64,000 bases of DNA from positions 5,773,486 through 5,837,485 of the forward strand of contig NZ_CP022161.1 in the NCBI RefSeq assembly GCF_002214185.1, in the 5' to 3' direction. Both the position numbers and the translations under genes were made by a program. The stretch's first letter is position 1; the number at the start of each line of letters is the position of its first letter. Under the pieces are notes generated by a model that was not told where the DNA came from, did no database searches, and saw only the letters and a program-made list of their open reading frames with translations. This document shows, in pieces, positions 38,359-46,331 of the stretch. This stretch comes from Streptomyces capitiformicae (GTDB taxonomy: Bacteria; Actinomycetota; Actinomycetes; Streptomycetales; Streptomycetaceae).

Positions 38359-38772
38359 TCAGCCGCCTGTCTCGGGGGCGTACGTGCCGAAGCTCCACAC
38401 ATTGCCCTCGGCGTCCCGGGCCATGTAGTCCCGCGACCCGTAGTCCTGGTCCGTCGGGGGCATCAGGATCTCCACCCCGTGCTCCACGGCCCGCCGGTGG
38501 TGGGCGTCCACGTCGTCCACGACGATGTACACCCCGGTGGGCCCCGCTCCCTTCATCGCACTGTCGAAGGCGCTGCCGGTGCCCTTGGAACCCAGCATCA
38601 CCGCCCCGTTGCCCTGCACCAGCTCGGCGTGCACCACCGCCCCGTCCTCACCCTCGTACACCGAGAGCTCGGTGAAACCCAGCGCCTCCGTGAGCTGCCT
38701 GATGGCCGCCTTGGCGTCCGCGTACAGCAGTGTCGGATAGATGCTCGGACGTCCGTCGCTCTTGCCTGCCAT
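38359..38772 (-). CDS. VOC (glyoxalase/bleomycin resistance) family protein
   Basis: A 137-residue cytosolic protein with the paired beta-alpha-beta-beta-beta units of the VOC fold: IYPTLLYADAKAAIRQLTEA at the start, GVYIVVDDVDAHHRRAVEHG, then a C-terminal SRDYMARDAEGNVWSFGTY typical of PhnB-like members. Substrate unknown. ATG 38772 is preferred; a GTG three codons upstream (38781) lies nearer the GGAGAGG. Converges with the preceding gene. Confidence 0.85.
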   Translation of the reverse strand: MAGKSDGRPSIYPTLLYADAKAAIRQLTEALGFTELSVYEGEDGAVVHAELVQGNGAVMLGSKGTGSAFDSAMKGAGPTGVYIVVDDVDAHHRRAVEHGVEILMPPTDQDYGSRDYMARDAEGNVWSFGTYAPETGG

Positions 38773-38868
38773 GCCGATCACGACCTCTCCGTCGCCCGGA
38801 ATGCGACCTGCTGCTCAGTTTGGCACCCGGCACTGACACCGCCCTGCCCAGCGAGCGGACCTCCCGCC

Positions 38869-38988
38869 GACCGGGCGGACGACCGGGCGGACGACCGGGC
38901 GGACGACCGGGCGGACGACCGAGCGGACGACCGAGCGGACGACCGGGCGGACGACCGAGCGGACGACCGAGCGGACGACCGAACGGGG
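38869..38988 (+). repeat. Ten tandem copies of a 12-bp repeat in an intergenic region
   Basis: Units of GACCGGGCGGAC or GACCGAGCGGAC begin at 38869 and every 12 bp to 38965, with a degenerate tenth unit at 38977. Two unit variants alternate in blocks, which points to recent slippage. It lies between the VOC gene and the small membrane protein, so it may separate promoter from gene. Confidence 0.9.
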
Positions 38989-39056
38989 GACCTGCCGCCC
39001 CCGGTCCGCGGCGCCACCCGGGACGTCCACCCCGGCCCGCCTACGCTCGGCGCCCC

Positions 39057-39749
39057 ATGCGCAGTCGTTTCCCGTCGGCCCTCCCCGCCGTCCCCGCCGT
39101 CCCCCTCGTCCACCCCCTCATCCTCCCGCTCCTTCTCGCCCTCCTCACGATCCCGGTCCTCCTCGCGGCGCACCAAGCCCGGCCCGCCCCCTACGGCGAC
39201 CGGTTCACCGTCCACGCGCGCGTGGAGCACGCCACCGCACTCCGACTGCACACGACGAAGGGCGCGGTCACGGCGTACGACCCGGAAACCGGCGGCCCCC
39301 GCTGGACCCACACCCGACCGGGGCACCGGCCGCTCGCGGTGCTCCCCGCGCGCGTGCGCACGATCGCACTGTGGGAGGACGGGCTGGTCACCGCCACCGA
39401 CGGGGACACCGTGCGGTGGCACCGGGCCCTGCCGAACGCCGGCGCATGGCTCGCGGACCACGGCGGAACCGGCGTCCTGCGGCTGCTCGACCCCCGCATG
39501 CTCGCCGTCGTCACCCCCGACCGCGTCACCGCCTACCGAGTCGTCGACGGAGACCTCCGCTGGGTGCTGCCCGCCCACCGTGGCTGCGCCTTCGCCCCCG
39601 GCCGAGCGGTGCGCCACGGGACCACACTTCTGCTCGCCCAACCCTGCGCGGGGGACAGCGACGCGTCCTGGACGTCCCAGCTGGTCCCCGTCGACGACCT
39701 CGGCCGCGTCACCCCGCACCGCAGACCGCTCGGCAACGAACTCCCTTGA
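39057..39749 (+). CDS. Membrane-anchored PQQ-like (BamB-type) beta-propeller protein
   Basis: A 230-residue protein with one N-terminal membrane segment (HPLILPLLLALLTIPVLLA) and an exterior part whose blocks GAVTAYDPETGGPRWTHTRP, LVTATDGDTVRWHRALP and VTAYRVVDGDLRWVLPAHRG have the W-docking strands of PQQ-like propellers. Probably three or four blades, fewer than the usual seven or eight. ATG 39057 was chosen; the reading frame extends upstream only through the 12-bp repeat array. Function unknown. Confidence 0.7.
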   Translation: MRSRFPSALPAVPAVPLVHPLILPLLLALLTIPVLLAAHQARPAPYGDRFTVHARVEHATALRLHTTKGAVTAYDPETGGPRWTHTRPGHRPLAVLPARVRTIALWEDGLVTATDGDTVRWHRALPNAGAWLADHGGTGVLRLLDPRMLAVVTPDRVTAYRVVDGDLRWVLPAHRGCAFAPGRAVRHGTTLLLAQPCAGDSDASWTSQLVPVDDLGRVTPHRRPLGNELP

Positions 39750-39853
39750 CCGGCCCCGCTACCGGCGGCAGGCCGATGTCCGGGGCGGGCGCCGGTGACC
39801 GAGACCACGTGATCCCTTGCGACGCGGGCGGAAAACCGCTTGCTGCCCCCAGT

Positions 39854-39889
39854 TAGAATCGGCCCATGGCCATTCTCCTCGCGCATTAG
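39854..39889 (+). promoter_or_regulatory. Candidate leaderless 7-residue leader peptide upstream of the ABC-F gene
   Basis: TAGAAT (39854-39859), a good -10 hexamer, lies six bases before ATG 39866, which would make the start codon the transcription start. The ORF reads MAILLAH, then TAG at 39887. It ends 58 nt before the ABC-F start. This resembles the short ORFs that control some antibiotic-responsive ABC-F genes by attenuation; no -35 match and no strong attenuator were seen. Confidence 0.4.
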
Positions 39890-39947
39890 ACGGCGGGAAC
39901 GCCCTCAGCCGCCCACCCGTCACCCCCATCCGCTCTGGAGTCTGTCC

Positions 39948-41546
39948 GTGATCTCCGCCTCCGGTATCGAGCTGCGCGCCGGTGCCCGCGTCCTCATCGA
40001 GTCCGCCACCTTCCGTGTCGCCAAGGGCGACCGCATCGGCCTGGTCGGCCGCAACGGCGCCGGCAAGACCACCCTCACCAAGTGCCTGGCCGGCGAGGGC
40101 ATCCCGGCCGGCGGAACCATCACCCGCTCCGGCGAGGTCGGCTACCTCCCGCAGGATCCCCGCACCGGCGACCTCGATGTCCTCGCCCGCGACCGCATCC
40201 TCTCCGCGCGCGGCCTCGACGTACTGATCCGCAAGATGCGGGAGAACGAGCAGCGCATCGCCAACGGCAAGGGCGGCACCCGTGAGAAGGCGCTGAAGCA
40301 GTACGAGCGCCAGGAGACCGAGTTCCTCACCAAGGGCGGATACGCCGCCGAGGCCGAGGCCGCCACCATCGCCGCCGCGCTCAACCTGCCCGACCGGGTG
40401 CTCGGCCAGCCGCTGCACACCCTCTCCGGCGGCCAGCGCCGCCGTATCGAGCTCGCCCGCATCCTGTTCTCCGACGCGGACACGCTGCTCCTCGACGAGC
40501 CGACGAACCACCTCGACGCCGACTCGATCGTCTGGCTGCGCGACTACCTCAAGACCTACCGCGGCGGCTTCATCGTCATCTCCCACGACGTCGACCTGGT
40601 CGAGACGGTCGTCAACAAGGTGTTCTACCTGGACGCCAACCGCGCCCAGATCGACGTCTACAACATGGGCTGGAAGCTCTACCAGCAGCAGCGCGAGGCC
40701 GACGAGAAGCGCCGCAAGCGCGAGCGGCAGAACGCCGAGAAGAAGGCCGCCGCGCTGCACTCTCAGGCCGACAAGATGCGCGCCAAGGCCACCAAGACCG
40801 TCGCCGCGCAGAACATGGCGAAGCGCGCCGACCGGCTGCTCGCCGGCCTGGAGGCGGTCCGCGTCTCCGACAAGGTCGCCAAGCTGCGCTTCCCCGAGCC
40901 CGCGCCCTGCGGCAAGACCCCGCTCACCGCCGAGGGCCTGTCGAAGTCGTACGGCTCGCTGGAGATCTTCACCGACGTCGACCTGGCCATCGACAAGGGG
41001 TCCAGGGTCGTCATCCTCGGCCTCAACGGCGCCGGCAAGACCACCCTGCTCCGCCTGCTCGGCGGCGTCGAGAAGCCCGACACCGGCCAGGTGATCGAGG
41101 GCCACGGCCTCAAGCTCGGCTACTACGCACAGGAGCACGAGACCCTCGACCCGGACCGCACGGTCCTGGAGAACATGCGCTCGGCCGCGCCCGACATGGA
41201 CCTCGTCGAGGTCCGCAAGGTGCTCGGCTCGTTCCTGTTCTCCGGCGACGACGTCGACAAGCCGGCCGGAGTCCTCTCCGGCGGCGAGAAGACCCGTCTC
41301 GCCCTCGCGACCCTCGTGGTGTCGTCGGCGAACGTCCTCCTCCTCGACGAGCCGACCAACAACCTCGACCCGGCCAGCCGCGAGGAGATCCTCGGCGCGC
41401 TGCGCACCTACAAGGGCGCGGTCGTCCTCGTCACCCACGACGAGGGTGCCGTCGAGGCGCTCCAGCCGGAGCGGATCATCCTGCTGCCGGACGGCGTCGA
41501 GGACCTGTGGGGCGCGGACTACGCGGACCTCGTCGCGCTCGCCTGA
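39948..41546 (+). CDS. ABC-F family ATPase (translation factor or ribosome protection type)
   Basis: A 532-residue soluble protein with two ABC domains and no membrane part. Walker A motifs are GRNGAGKTT and GLNGAGKTT, signatures LSGGQRRR and LSGGEKTR, and Walker B LLLDEPTNHLD and LLLDEPTNNLD; the NHLD/NNLD forms mark ABC-F. A Lys/Arg-rich linker (EADEKRRKRERQNAEKKAA) between domains reaches into the ribosome in this family. GTG 39948 follows GGAG. Housekeeping translation factor and antibiotic-resistance members cannot be separated from sequence alone. Confidence 0.9.
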   Translation: MISASGIELRAGARVLIESATFRVAKGDRIGLVGRNGAGKTTLTKCLAGEGIPAGGTITRSGEVGYLPQDPRTGDLDVLARDRILSARGLDVLIRKMRENEQRIANGKGGTREKALKQYERQETEFLTKGGYAAEAEAATIAAALNLPDRVLGQPLHTLSGGQRRRIELARILFSDADTLLLDEPTNHLDADSIVWLRDYLKTYRGGFIVISHDVDLVETVVNKVFYLDANRAQIDVYNMGWKLYQQQREADEKRRKRERQNAEKKAAALHSQADKMRAKATKTVAAQNMAKRADRLLAGLEAVRVSDKVAKLRFPEPAPCGKTPLTAEGLSKSYGSLEIFTDVDLAIDKGSRVVILGLNGAGKTTLLRLLGGVEKPDTGQVIEGHGLKLGYYAQEHETLDPDRTVLENMRSAAPDMDLVEVRKVLGSFLFSGDDVDKPAGVLSGGEKTRLALATLVVSSANVLLLDEPTNNLDPASREEILGALRTYKGAVVLVTHDEGAVEALQPERIILLPDGVEDLWGADYADLVALA

Positions 41547-41895
41547 TCAAGCGCCCGCACGGAACGGCTTGATCAACTGCGTATGGATCATTCGGCCCAT
41601 CCGTGATCCATCATCTGTGTGAGATCTCCTCGTACCGAGGTGTGTCGTACATCGATTTCACGGCCGGGCCCTTCTACGCGAAGGGCCCGGCCGTCGTGCG
41701 TCTCTGACCTGGCACTTCGTGGATGCACCCGTTCGGCCGTACGGACGAGACCGGGCGGAATTGCGGATTCCGTTCGTGGGGGTGTGCTCCTGTCGTCAAA
41801 ACCTTGTCTCACGGACCTTGCCGAATGGGTGGCCATCACGCCCCAGAGGGGTGATCATGAGGAGACCAGAGCGCACTTCCCATGAGGAGGACCGG
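41547..41895. other. Intergenic region after the ABC-F gene
   Basis: 349 bp holding a 15-bp perfect hairpin (41660-41694), then the promoter region of the small HTH gene. A shorter hairpin, ATCACGCCCC-AGA-GGGGTGAT (41834-41854), lies about 40 bp before the GTG start. Confidence 0.6.
41660..41694. terminator. Perfect 15-bp hairpin terminator
   Basis: ACGGCCGGGCCCTTC (41660-41674) and GAAGGGCCCGGCCGT (41680-41694) pair without mismatch around a 5-nt loop, 114 bp beyond the ABC-F stop. Confidence 0.75.
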
Positions 41896-42117
41896 GTGGC
41901 CGAGACTCTGAAGAAGGGCAGCCGGGTTACCGGCGCCGCGCGCGACAAGCTCGCGGCAGACCTGAAGAAGAAGTACGACTCCGGTGCGAGCATTCGGGCG
42001 CTGGCCGAGGAAACCGGCCGCTCGTATGGCTTCGTACACCGGATGCTCAGCGAGTCGGGCGTCACGCTTCGAGGGCGTGGCGGGGCGACGCGGGGCAAGA
42101 AGGCCGCTTCGGCCTGA
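41896..42117 (+). CDS. Small helix-turn-helix DNA-binding protein
   Basis: A 73-residue protein with a basic N-terminus and a helix-turn-helix in KKKYDSGASIRALAEETGRS then YGFVHRMLSESGVTLRGRGG, a pattern common in small actinomycete regulators (sigma-70 region 4 or resolvase-like HTH). The GTG 41896 has AGGAGG five bases ahead; an in-frame ATG at 41857 is less likely. The Gly/Arg/Lys-rich tail would add DNA affinity. Targets unknown. Confidence 0.82.
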   Translation: MAETLKKGSRVTGAARDKLAADLKKKYDSGASIRALAEETGRSYGFVHRMLSESGVTLRGRGGATRGKKAASA

Positions 42118-42242
42118 CCCCGGGCGCCCCATCGGCTTCGATGGTGGCCACCCGGTCGGTCGCGTGATCGGCCGGGTGGTTACTGTGCAGTCACTTTGCA
42201 TCGCTGCATCGCTCTGCTGACCGCACCCATCGGAGGCGCCCC

Positions 42243-43034
42243 ATGGCTTCGCTCGAACCGCTGCTCGACAAGGACGGCGTACGGCTCACCGTCGACGAGG
42301 CGATCGCCACGGTGACCCTGACCAACCCGGCCAAGCGCAACGCGCAGAGCCCCGCTCTGTGGCGAGCGCTCACCGAGGCCGGGCGGCTGGTTCCGGGCAC
42401 GGTCCGTGTCGTTGTGCTGCGTGCCGAGGGCAAGTCGTTCTCCGCCGGGCTCAACCGGCAGATGTTCACGCCCGAAGGCATCGAGGGCGAGCCGTCGTTC
42501 GTCGATCTCGCGCGCCTCGATGACGCCGGGCTCGACGCGACCATCGCCGATTTCCAGGAGGCGTTCACCTGGTGGCGGCGCAGCGACATCGTGACCGTCG
42601 CCGCCGTGCGGGGCCACGCCGTCGGTGCGGGCTTCCAGCTCGCGCTCGCCTGTGATCTGCGCGTCGTCGCGGACGACGTGCAGTTCGCCATGCTCGAAAC
42701 CAGCCTTGGGCTCGTGCCCGACCTCACGGGTACGCATCCGCTGGTGAGCCTCGTGGGGTACGGCCGTGCGCTGGAGATCTGTCTCACCGGGCGCTTCGTC
42801 CAGGCGGAGGAAGCGGAGCGGATCGGCCTTGCCAACCTTGCCGTGCCCGGGGAGCAACTCGACGACGCGGTACGGGACTTGGCGGCCGCGCTCGTGGCCG
42901 CGCCGCGGGATGCGGTGATCGAGACCAAGGCGTTGTTGCGCGGGGCGCAGGGGCGGTCGTACGACGAGCAGCGGGCGGCGGAGCGGGCGGCTCAGGCTCG
43001 GCGGCTGCGGGATCTGGCGGGCCTCGGGGAGTAG
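42243..43034 (+). CDS. Enoyl-CoA hydratase/isomerase (crotonase) family protein
   Basis: A 263-residue crotonase-fold protein. Oxyanion-hole segments are seen in GKSFSAGLNRQMF and AAVRGHAVGAGFQLALACDL, followed by LETSLGLVPDLTGTHPLVSL and ALEICLTGRFVQAEEA. Of the two glutamates used by classical hydratases, one is present (MLETSLG), the other position is not obvious, so isomerase or hydrolase activity is possible. ATG 42243 follows GGAGG. Confidence 0.88.
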   Translation: MASLEPLLDKDGVRLTVDEAIATVTLTNPAKRNAQSPALWRALTEAGRLVPGTVRVVVLRAEGKSFSAGLNRQMFTPEGIEGEPSFVDLARLDDAGLDATIADFQEAFTWWRRSDIVTVAAVRGHAVGAGFQLALACDLRVVADDVQFAMLETSLGLVPDLTGTHPLVSLVGYGRALEICLTGRFVQAEEAERIGLANLAVPGEQLDDAVRDLAAALVAAPRDAVIETKALLRGAQGRSYDEQRAAERAAQARRLRDLAGLGE

Positions 43035-43043
43035 CCGCGAGGG

Positions 43044-43799
43044 TCAGCCGGCGGCCGTGATGTCGACGGCCGTGATGAGGACGGCCGTGATGAGGACCGT
43101 CACCGTCGGGTGGTCCGGCAGGGCGTCGCGTACCGCTGTGCGTACCTTGCGGGCCACGTCCAGGCTTCGGTGCTCCTCCGTCACCGCCAGTTCGACGCGT
43201 ACATGGCGGCGGGGGAGGGCCGGCCCTGCGTCGTCGATGTGGACCGCGTGACCCAGGCCGCCCAGTGCGCCGGTCAGGTGGGTGACACCCGGGACGGAGA
43301 GCGCGGCGGCGGCCACGCGGGACTCCTCGTCGTCGCCGGACGGGGGAGGTTGGACGACGGCGGGCTCCTCGCTCGGTCGGACCGGGACCTCGTCGGAGTC
43401 CAGCAAGCCCGTCACCCGAAGGTCGACCTCCGTCACCGTCAGGCCCAGTCGCTCCGTGGCGGCGGTGGCGAGCGCGGCGCGGAGCCGGGTCGCCGCCGCC
43501 GGGAAGGGCTCGGCGGCCGGGTGGGCCGCGGCCAGGAAGTCGGCGGTGATGCGGAGAGGGCCGGGTGGGAGGGCGCTCGGCGGAGGCGGTACGGCGGGGG
43601 CGTACGACTGCTCCGGCTCGGCGAGGGAGATGCGGAGCGCGCCGAGAGCGACCCCACGCATCGAGGCGGTCACACGGCGCAGTACCGCGGCGGCCGCCTC
43701 CTCCGTGATCCAGGCGCCGTCGCGCGGGCCGCCCAGGGGGAGCACCCGGCCGAGGCCGAGCTGCCGCCGTACTGCCTTCGTCCACTCGTCCGCCGTCAT
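43044..43799 (-). CDS. Divergent Asp23-like protein (often annotated nucleopolyhedrovirus P10 family)
   Basis: A 251-residue protein with two Asp23-like halves: ITEEAAAAVLRRVTASMRGV in the first, and RVAAAALSVPGVTHLTGALG then HVRVELAVTEEHRSLDVARK in the second, separated by a Pro-rich linker. Its C-terminus ends in LITAVLITAVDITAAG, encoded by a 15-bp near-perfect tandem repeat (43064-43098). It is divergent from the Asp23 operon by 98 bp, so the pair may share regulation. The viral P10 label is probably a misnomer. Confidence 0.65.
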   Translation of the reverse strand: MTADEWTKAVRRQLGLGRVLPLGGPRDGAWITEEAAAAVLRRVTASMRGVALGALRISLAEPEQSYAPAVPPPPSALPPGPLRITADFLAAAHPAAEPFPAAATRLRAALATAATERLGLTVTEVDLRVTGLLDSDEVPVRPSEEPAVVQPPPSGDDEESRVAAAALSVPGVTHLTGALGGLGHAVHIDDAGPALPRRHVRVELAVTEEHRSLDVARKVRTAVRDALPDHPTVTVLITAVLITAVDITAAG

Positions 43800-43897
43800 T
43801 GCTCCAGCCTGCCGCATCCCCTGCGCGCGGTGGCGCAACCGCGCTTACTGTGGGCGAAGGGGGATGAAAAGGGGTCGACCGGAAGGGACGGTGCGGC

Positions 43898-44386
43898 ATG
43901 AGCGACATCACGGAGCGGAGCCGGACGGAGGGCCCTGACACGACCAAGGAGCCGTCGCAGGGAGCCCACAAGGCGGCCCGGCGCGGCGGCGGCGATCCGG
44001 CGACCCGGGGGCGCACGACCATCGCCGACGGTGTCGTCGAGAAGATCGCCGGGCTCGCCGCGCGGGACGTCGTGGGCGTGCACGCCATGGGCAGCGGCCT
44101 GTCCCGCACCTTCGGAGCCGTACGCGACCGGGTGCCCGGCGGGGGCACCAGATCCGTCACCCGGGGTGTGAAGGCCGAGGTCGGCGAGGTGCAGACCGCG
44201 CTGGACCTGGAGATCGTCGTCGACTACGGGGTGGCCATCGCCGATGTCGCCCGGGTGGTGCGGGAGAACGTCATCGCGGCCGTCGAGCGGATGACGGGCC
44301 TGGAGGTCGTCGAGGTCAACATCGCGGTCAGCGACGTGAAACTGCCGGAGGAAGAGGACGAGGAGCTGGAGTCCCGTATCCGTTGA
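43898..44386 (+). CDS. Asp23/Gls24 family envelope stress response protein
   Basis: A 162-residue cytosolic membrane-associated protein. The Asp23 domain covers TTIADGVVEKIAGLAARDVV to VVEVNIAVSDVKLPEE, including VGVHAMG and IVVDYGVAIADVARVVRENV. An N-terminal 40-residue polar tail and an acidic C-terminus flank it. In Firmicutes Asp23 is tethered to the membrane by AmaP, which the last gene of this cluster encodes, so the cluster is a complete unit for envelope stress. Confidence 0.92.
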   Translation: MSDITERSRTEGPDTTKEPSQGAHKAARRGGGDPATRGRTTIADGVVEKIAGLAARDVVGVHAMGSGLSRTFGAVRDRVPGGGTRSVTRGVKAEVGEVQTALDLEIVVDYGVAIADVARVVRENVIAAVERMTGLEVVEVNIAVSDVKLPEEEDEELESRIR

Positions 44387-44426
44387 GCCGCCCAAGAGGC
44401 ACCCGGCTCCGACGAGCCCGCGGGAC

Positions 44427-44498
44427 ACGCAGGGGACGCAGGGGACGCAGGAGATGCAGGAGACGCAGGAGACGCAGGAGATGCAGGAGACGCAGGAG
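44427..44498 (+). repeat. Eight tandem copies of a 9-bp purine-rich repeat before a small membrane gene
   Basis: Units ACGCAGGGG, ACGCAGGAG or ATGCAGGAG begin at 44427 and every 9 bp to 44490. Each copy holds a GGAG-like Shine-Dalgarno core; the last merges into the GGAGGAG of the gene at 44508, so repeat number may influence ribosome loading. Confidence 0.9.
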
Positions 44499-44507
44499 GA
44501 GCACAGC

Positions 44508-44693
44508 ATGAGCTTGGCCGTGGTCGGCCTGATCGCCGGAATGGCGCTGGGCTTCGCCGGGTACTTCGGCGGATTCGGCGCCTTTCTGCTGGTGGCGGCG
44601 CTGGGTGCCGTCGGCTTCGTCGTCGGCCGGTTCCTGGAGGGCGACCTGGACCTGGGCGATTTCTTCCGCCCTCGTGACGACCGGCGCCGATGA
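44508..44693 (+). CDS. Small membrane protein of the Asp23 cluster (DUF2273-like)
   Basis: A 61-residue protein with two hydrophobic segments (SLAVVGLIAGMALGFAGYFG and FGAFLLVAALGAVGFVVGRF) and a charged tail ending RPRDDRRR. This matches the small membrane proteins that accompany Asp23 and AmaP. ATG 44508 follows GGAGGAG; the in-frame repeat upstream could add a polar extension but is more likely untranslated. It overlaps the next gene by 4 bp. Confidence 0.82.
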   Translation: MSLAVVGLIAGMALGFAGYFGGFGAFLLVAALGAVGFVVGRFLEGDLDLGDFFRPRDDRRR

Positions 44694-45037
44694 CCCCCGT
44701 CGGTGTCGCGCCCGGCGAGCGTGGGGCGACCCGGATCGCCGACCGGGTGATCGCGAAGATCGCCGCACAGACGGCGCGCGAGGCGTTGGAAGCCCGGCCG
44801 CCGGACTCCGCGCCCCCGTACGCCACGGTCGTGGTCGCCCATGAGACCGCGCGCATCCGGGTCAGCCTCGAACTCCCCTACCCCTCCGACATCGGTGGCC
44901 AATGCGCTGCGGTGCGTCGCCATGTCGCCGAGCGGGTAGGGACGTTGGCGGGAATGCAGGTGTCGGAGGTGGCCGTCCAGGTGGAACGGCTGCATCTGAC
45001 GCCCGCACACGACGTGGCACAGGCGAGGACGCGATGA
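44690..45037 (+). CDS. Short Asp23/Gls24 family protein
   Basis: A 115-residue protein with an Asp23-like core: ATRIADRVIAKIAAQTAREA, YATVVVAHETARIRVSLELP and VRRHVAERVGTLAGMQVSEV. It starts in ATGA overlap with the preceding stop and ends in ATGA overlap with the following gene. Its likely role is a second Asp23-type subunit with a different partner. Confidence 0.8.
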   Translation: MTPVGVAPGERGATRIADRVIAKIAAQTAREALEARPPDSAPPYATVVVAHETARIRVSLELPYPSDIGGQCAAVRRHVAERVGTLAGMQVSEVAVQVERLHLTPAHDVAQARTR

Positions 45038-45741
45038 GCGAACCCGAGCGCTCCGAAGGCACCACTCAACGACTGCCCGTGATGGAGAAAACCGAGGAGC
45101 AGGCGACCGACCGCGGCGCGGACCAGCCGGATCAGCCGGACCAGTCGGCGTCCGCCGCCGCCTACGACCCGCTCCCCGTCCTCGACGGGGAGAACGGCGG
45201 GGAGAAGCGTTTCTGGTCCGCGCGCCGCGTCCCCGCGGGCATCCTCGCGCTGCTGCTCCTCGTCGGCGCGGGCCTCTTCCTGTACGACGTCGCCGCCGTC
45301 CGCGCCGACCGTCCCCCGATGGGGTGGCGCCGTTCGCTGGCCCGCGAGCTCGCCGAGCGCCCCCTCGACGACGCCTGGGTGCTGGCCGGCGCCGGGCTCA
45401 CGGTCGCCCTCGGCCTCTGGCTGCTTGTGCTCGCCGCGACCCCCGGCCTGCGCGACATCCTGCCGATGCGCCGCGTCCACCCCGGTGTACGGGCCGGACT
45501 GCACCGGGTCGCCGCCGCGCTGGCCCTGCGCGACCGGGCCATGGAGGTCTCCGGCGTGCGGTCCGTACGGGTCCGCGTGGGACGGACGAGGGTCGACGTG
45601 CGCGCGGTGGCCCACTTCCGCGAACTCGACGAGGTACGGGCCGACCTGGACGCCGCCCTCGCCGATGGCATCCGAGCGCTGGGCCTCGCCCGGCCTCCCG
45701 CCCTGTCGGTGCACGTACGGCGCCCCGGCCGGAAGGGGTGA
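45034..45741 (+). CDS. Membrane protein of the Asp23 cluster (DUF6286-like)
   Basis: A 235-residue protein. A polar N-terminus of about 65 residues precedes two hydrophobic segments (RVPAGILALLLLVGAGLFLY and VLAGAGLTVALGLWLLVLAA), followed by a cytoplasmic Asp23-like fold (GVRAGLHRVAAALALRDRAM, then VRVGRTRVDVRAVAHF). Family name is from memory of the genus; the layout, two helices plus a soluble domain related to Asp23, is seen directly. Confidence 0.75.
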   Translation: MSEPERSEGTTQRLPVMEKTEEQATDRGADQPDQPDQSASAAAYDPLPVLDGENGGEKRFWSARRVPAGILALLLLVGAGLFLYDVAAVRADRPPMGWRRSLARELAERPLDDAWVLAGAGLTVALGLWLLVLAATPGLRDILPMRRVHPGVRAGLHRVAAALALRDRAMEVSGVRSVRVRVGRTRVDVRAVAHFRELDEVRADLDAALADGIRALGLARPPALSVHVRRPGRKG

Positions 45742-45747
45742 GGCGTG

Positions 45748-46326
45748 ATGCTGAGGATCGTCAACAGGGTGCTGCTCGGCATCGCCGGGCTGGTACTGCT
45801 CGTGACCGGAGCCGCCGTACTCACTGTCGGGCTCGGCGTGGACCCGCCCTCCTGGTGGATCCACGACGGCCGGAACGACGTCCTGCTCAGCGACGCCGAA
45901 CGGACACGCTGGCGAGACGCCGGCTGGTGGTGGCCCACCGTCATCGCCGTACTGGCCCTCCTCGTCCTGCTGGCCCTCTGGTGGCTGACCGCGGTCCTCC
46001 GCCGCCACCGTCTCGCCGAGGTCCTGGTCGACACCGGCGACGGCGAGGGCGCCCTTCTACGAGGCCGGGCCCTGGAAGGCGTCCTGACCACCGAGGCAAC
46101 CCAGTTGGACGGCGTGGACCGGGCCCAGGCCCACTTGACCGGCCGCCGCAACGCCCCCGAGGCTCGGGTTCGTCTGCTGCTGCAGTCGCATGTGGACCCC
46201 GGGGACGCCCTGCGACACGTGACGACGGAGGCGATCGCCCACGCGAGGGATTCGGCGGGGCTTGCGGCACTCCCGGCGGATGTTCGACTGCGGGGGGTCA
46301 AGCACCGTGCGAGAAGGGTGAGTTGA
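45748..46326 (+). CDS. amaP: AmaP-like alkaline shock membrane anchor protein
   Basis: A 192-residue protein with two N-terminal transmembrane segments (VLLGIAGLVLLVTGAAVLTV and WPTVIAVLALLVLLALWWLT) and a cytoplasmic domain with LEGVLTTEATQLDGVDRAQA and ARVRLLLQSHVDPGDALRHV, the pattern of AmaP, which holds Asp23 at the membrane. Start ATG 45748 or GTG 45745, 3-6 bp after the previous stop. It closes the operon just before a MITE. Confidence 0.85.
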   Translation: MLRIVNRVLLGIAGLVLLVTGAAVLTVGLGVDPPSWWIHDGRNDVLLSDAERTRWRDAGWWWPTVIAVLALLVLLALWWLTAVLRRHRLAEVLVDTGDGEGALLRGRALEGVLTTEATQLDGVDRAQAHLTGRRNAPEARVRLLLQSHVDPGDALRHVTTEAIAHARDSAGLAALPADVRLRGVKHRARRVS

Positions 46327-46331
46327 GCGCA

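Noticed and set aside
38347-39056. Reading through the 12-bp repeat array as coding (Asp-Asp-Arg-Ala repeats)
   Set aside because: The frame has no proper start near the array, no conserved sequence, and a clear start for the propeller gene lies at 39057.
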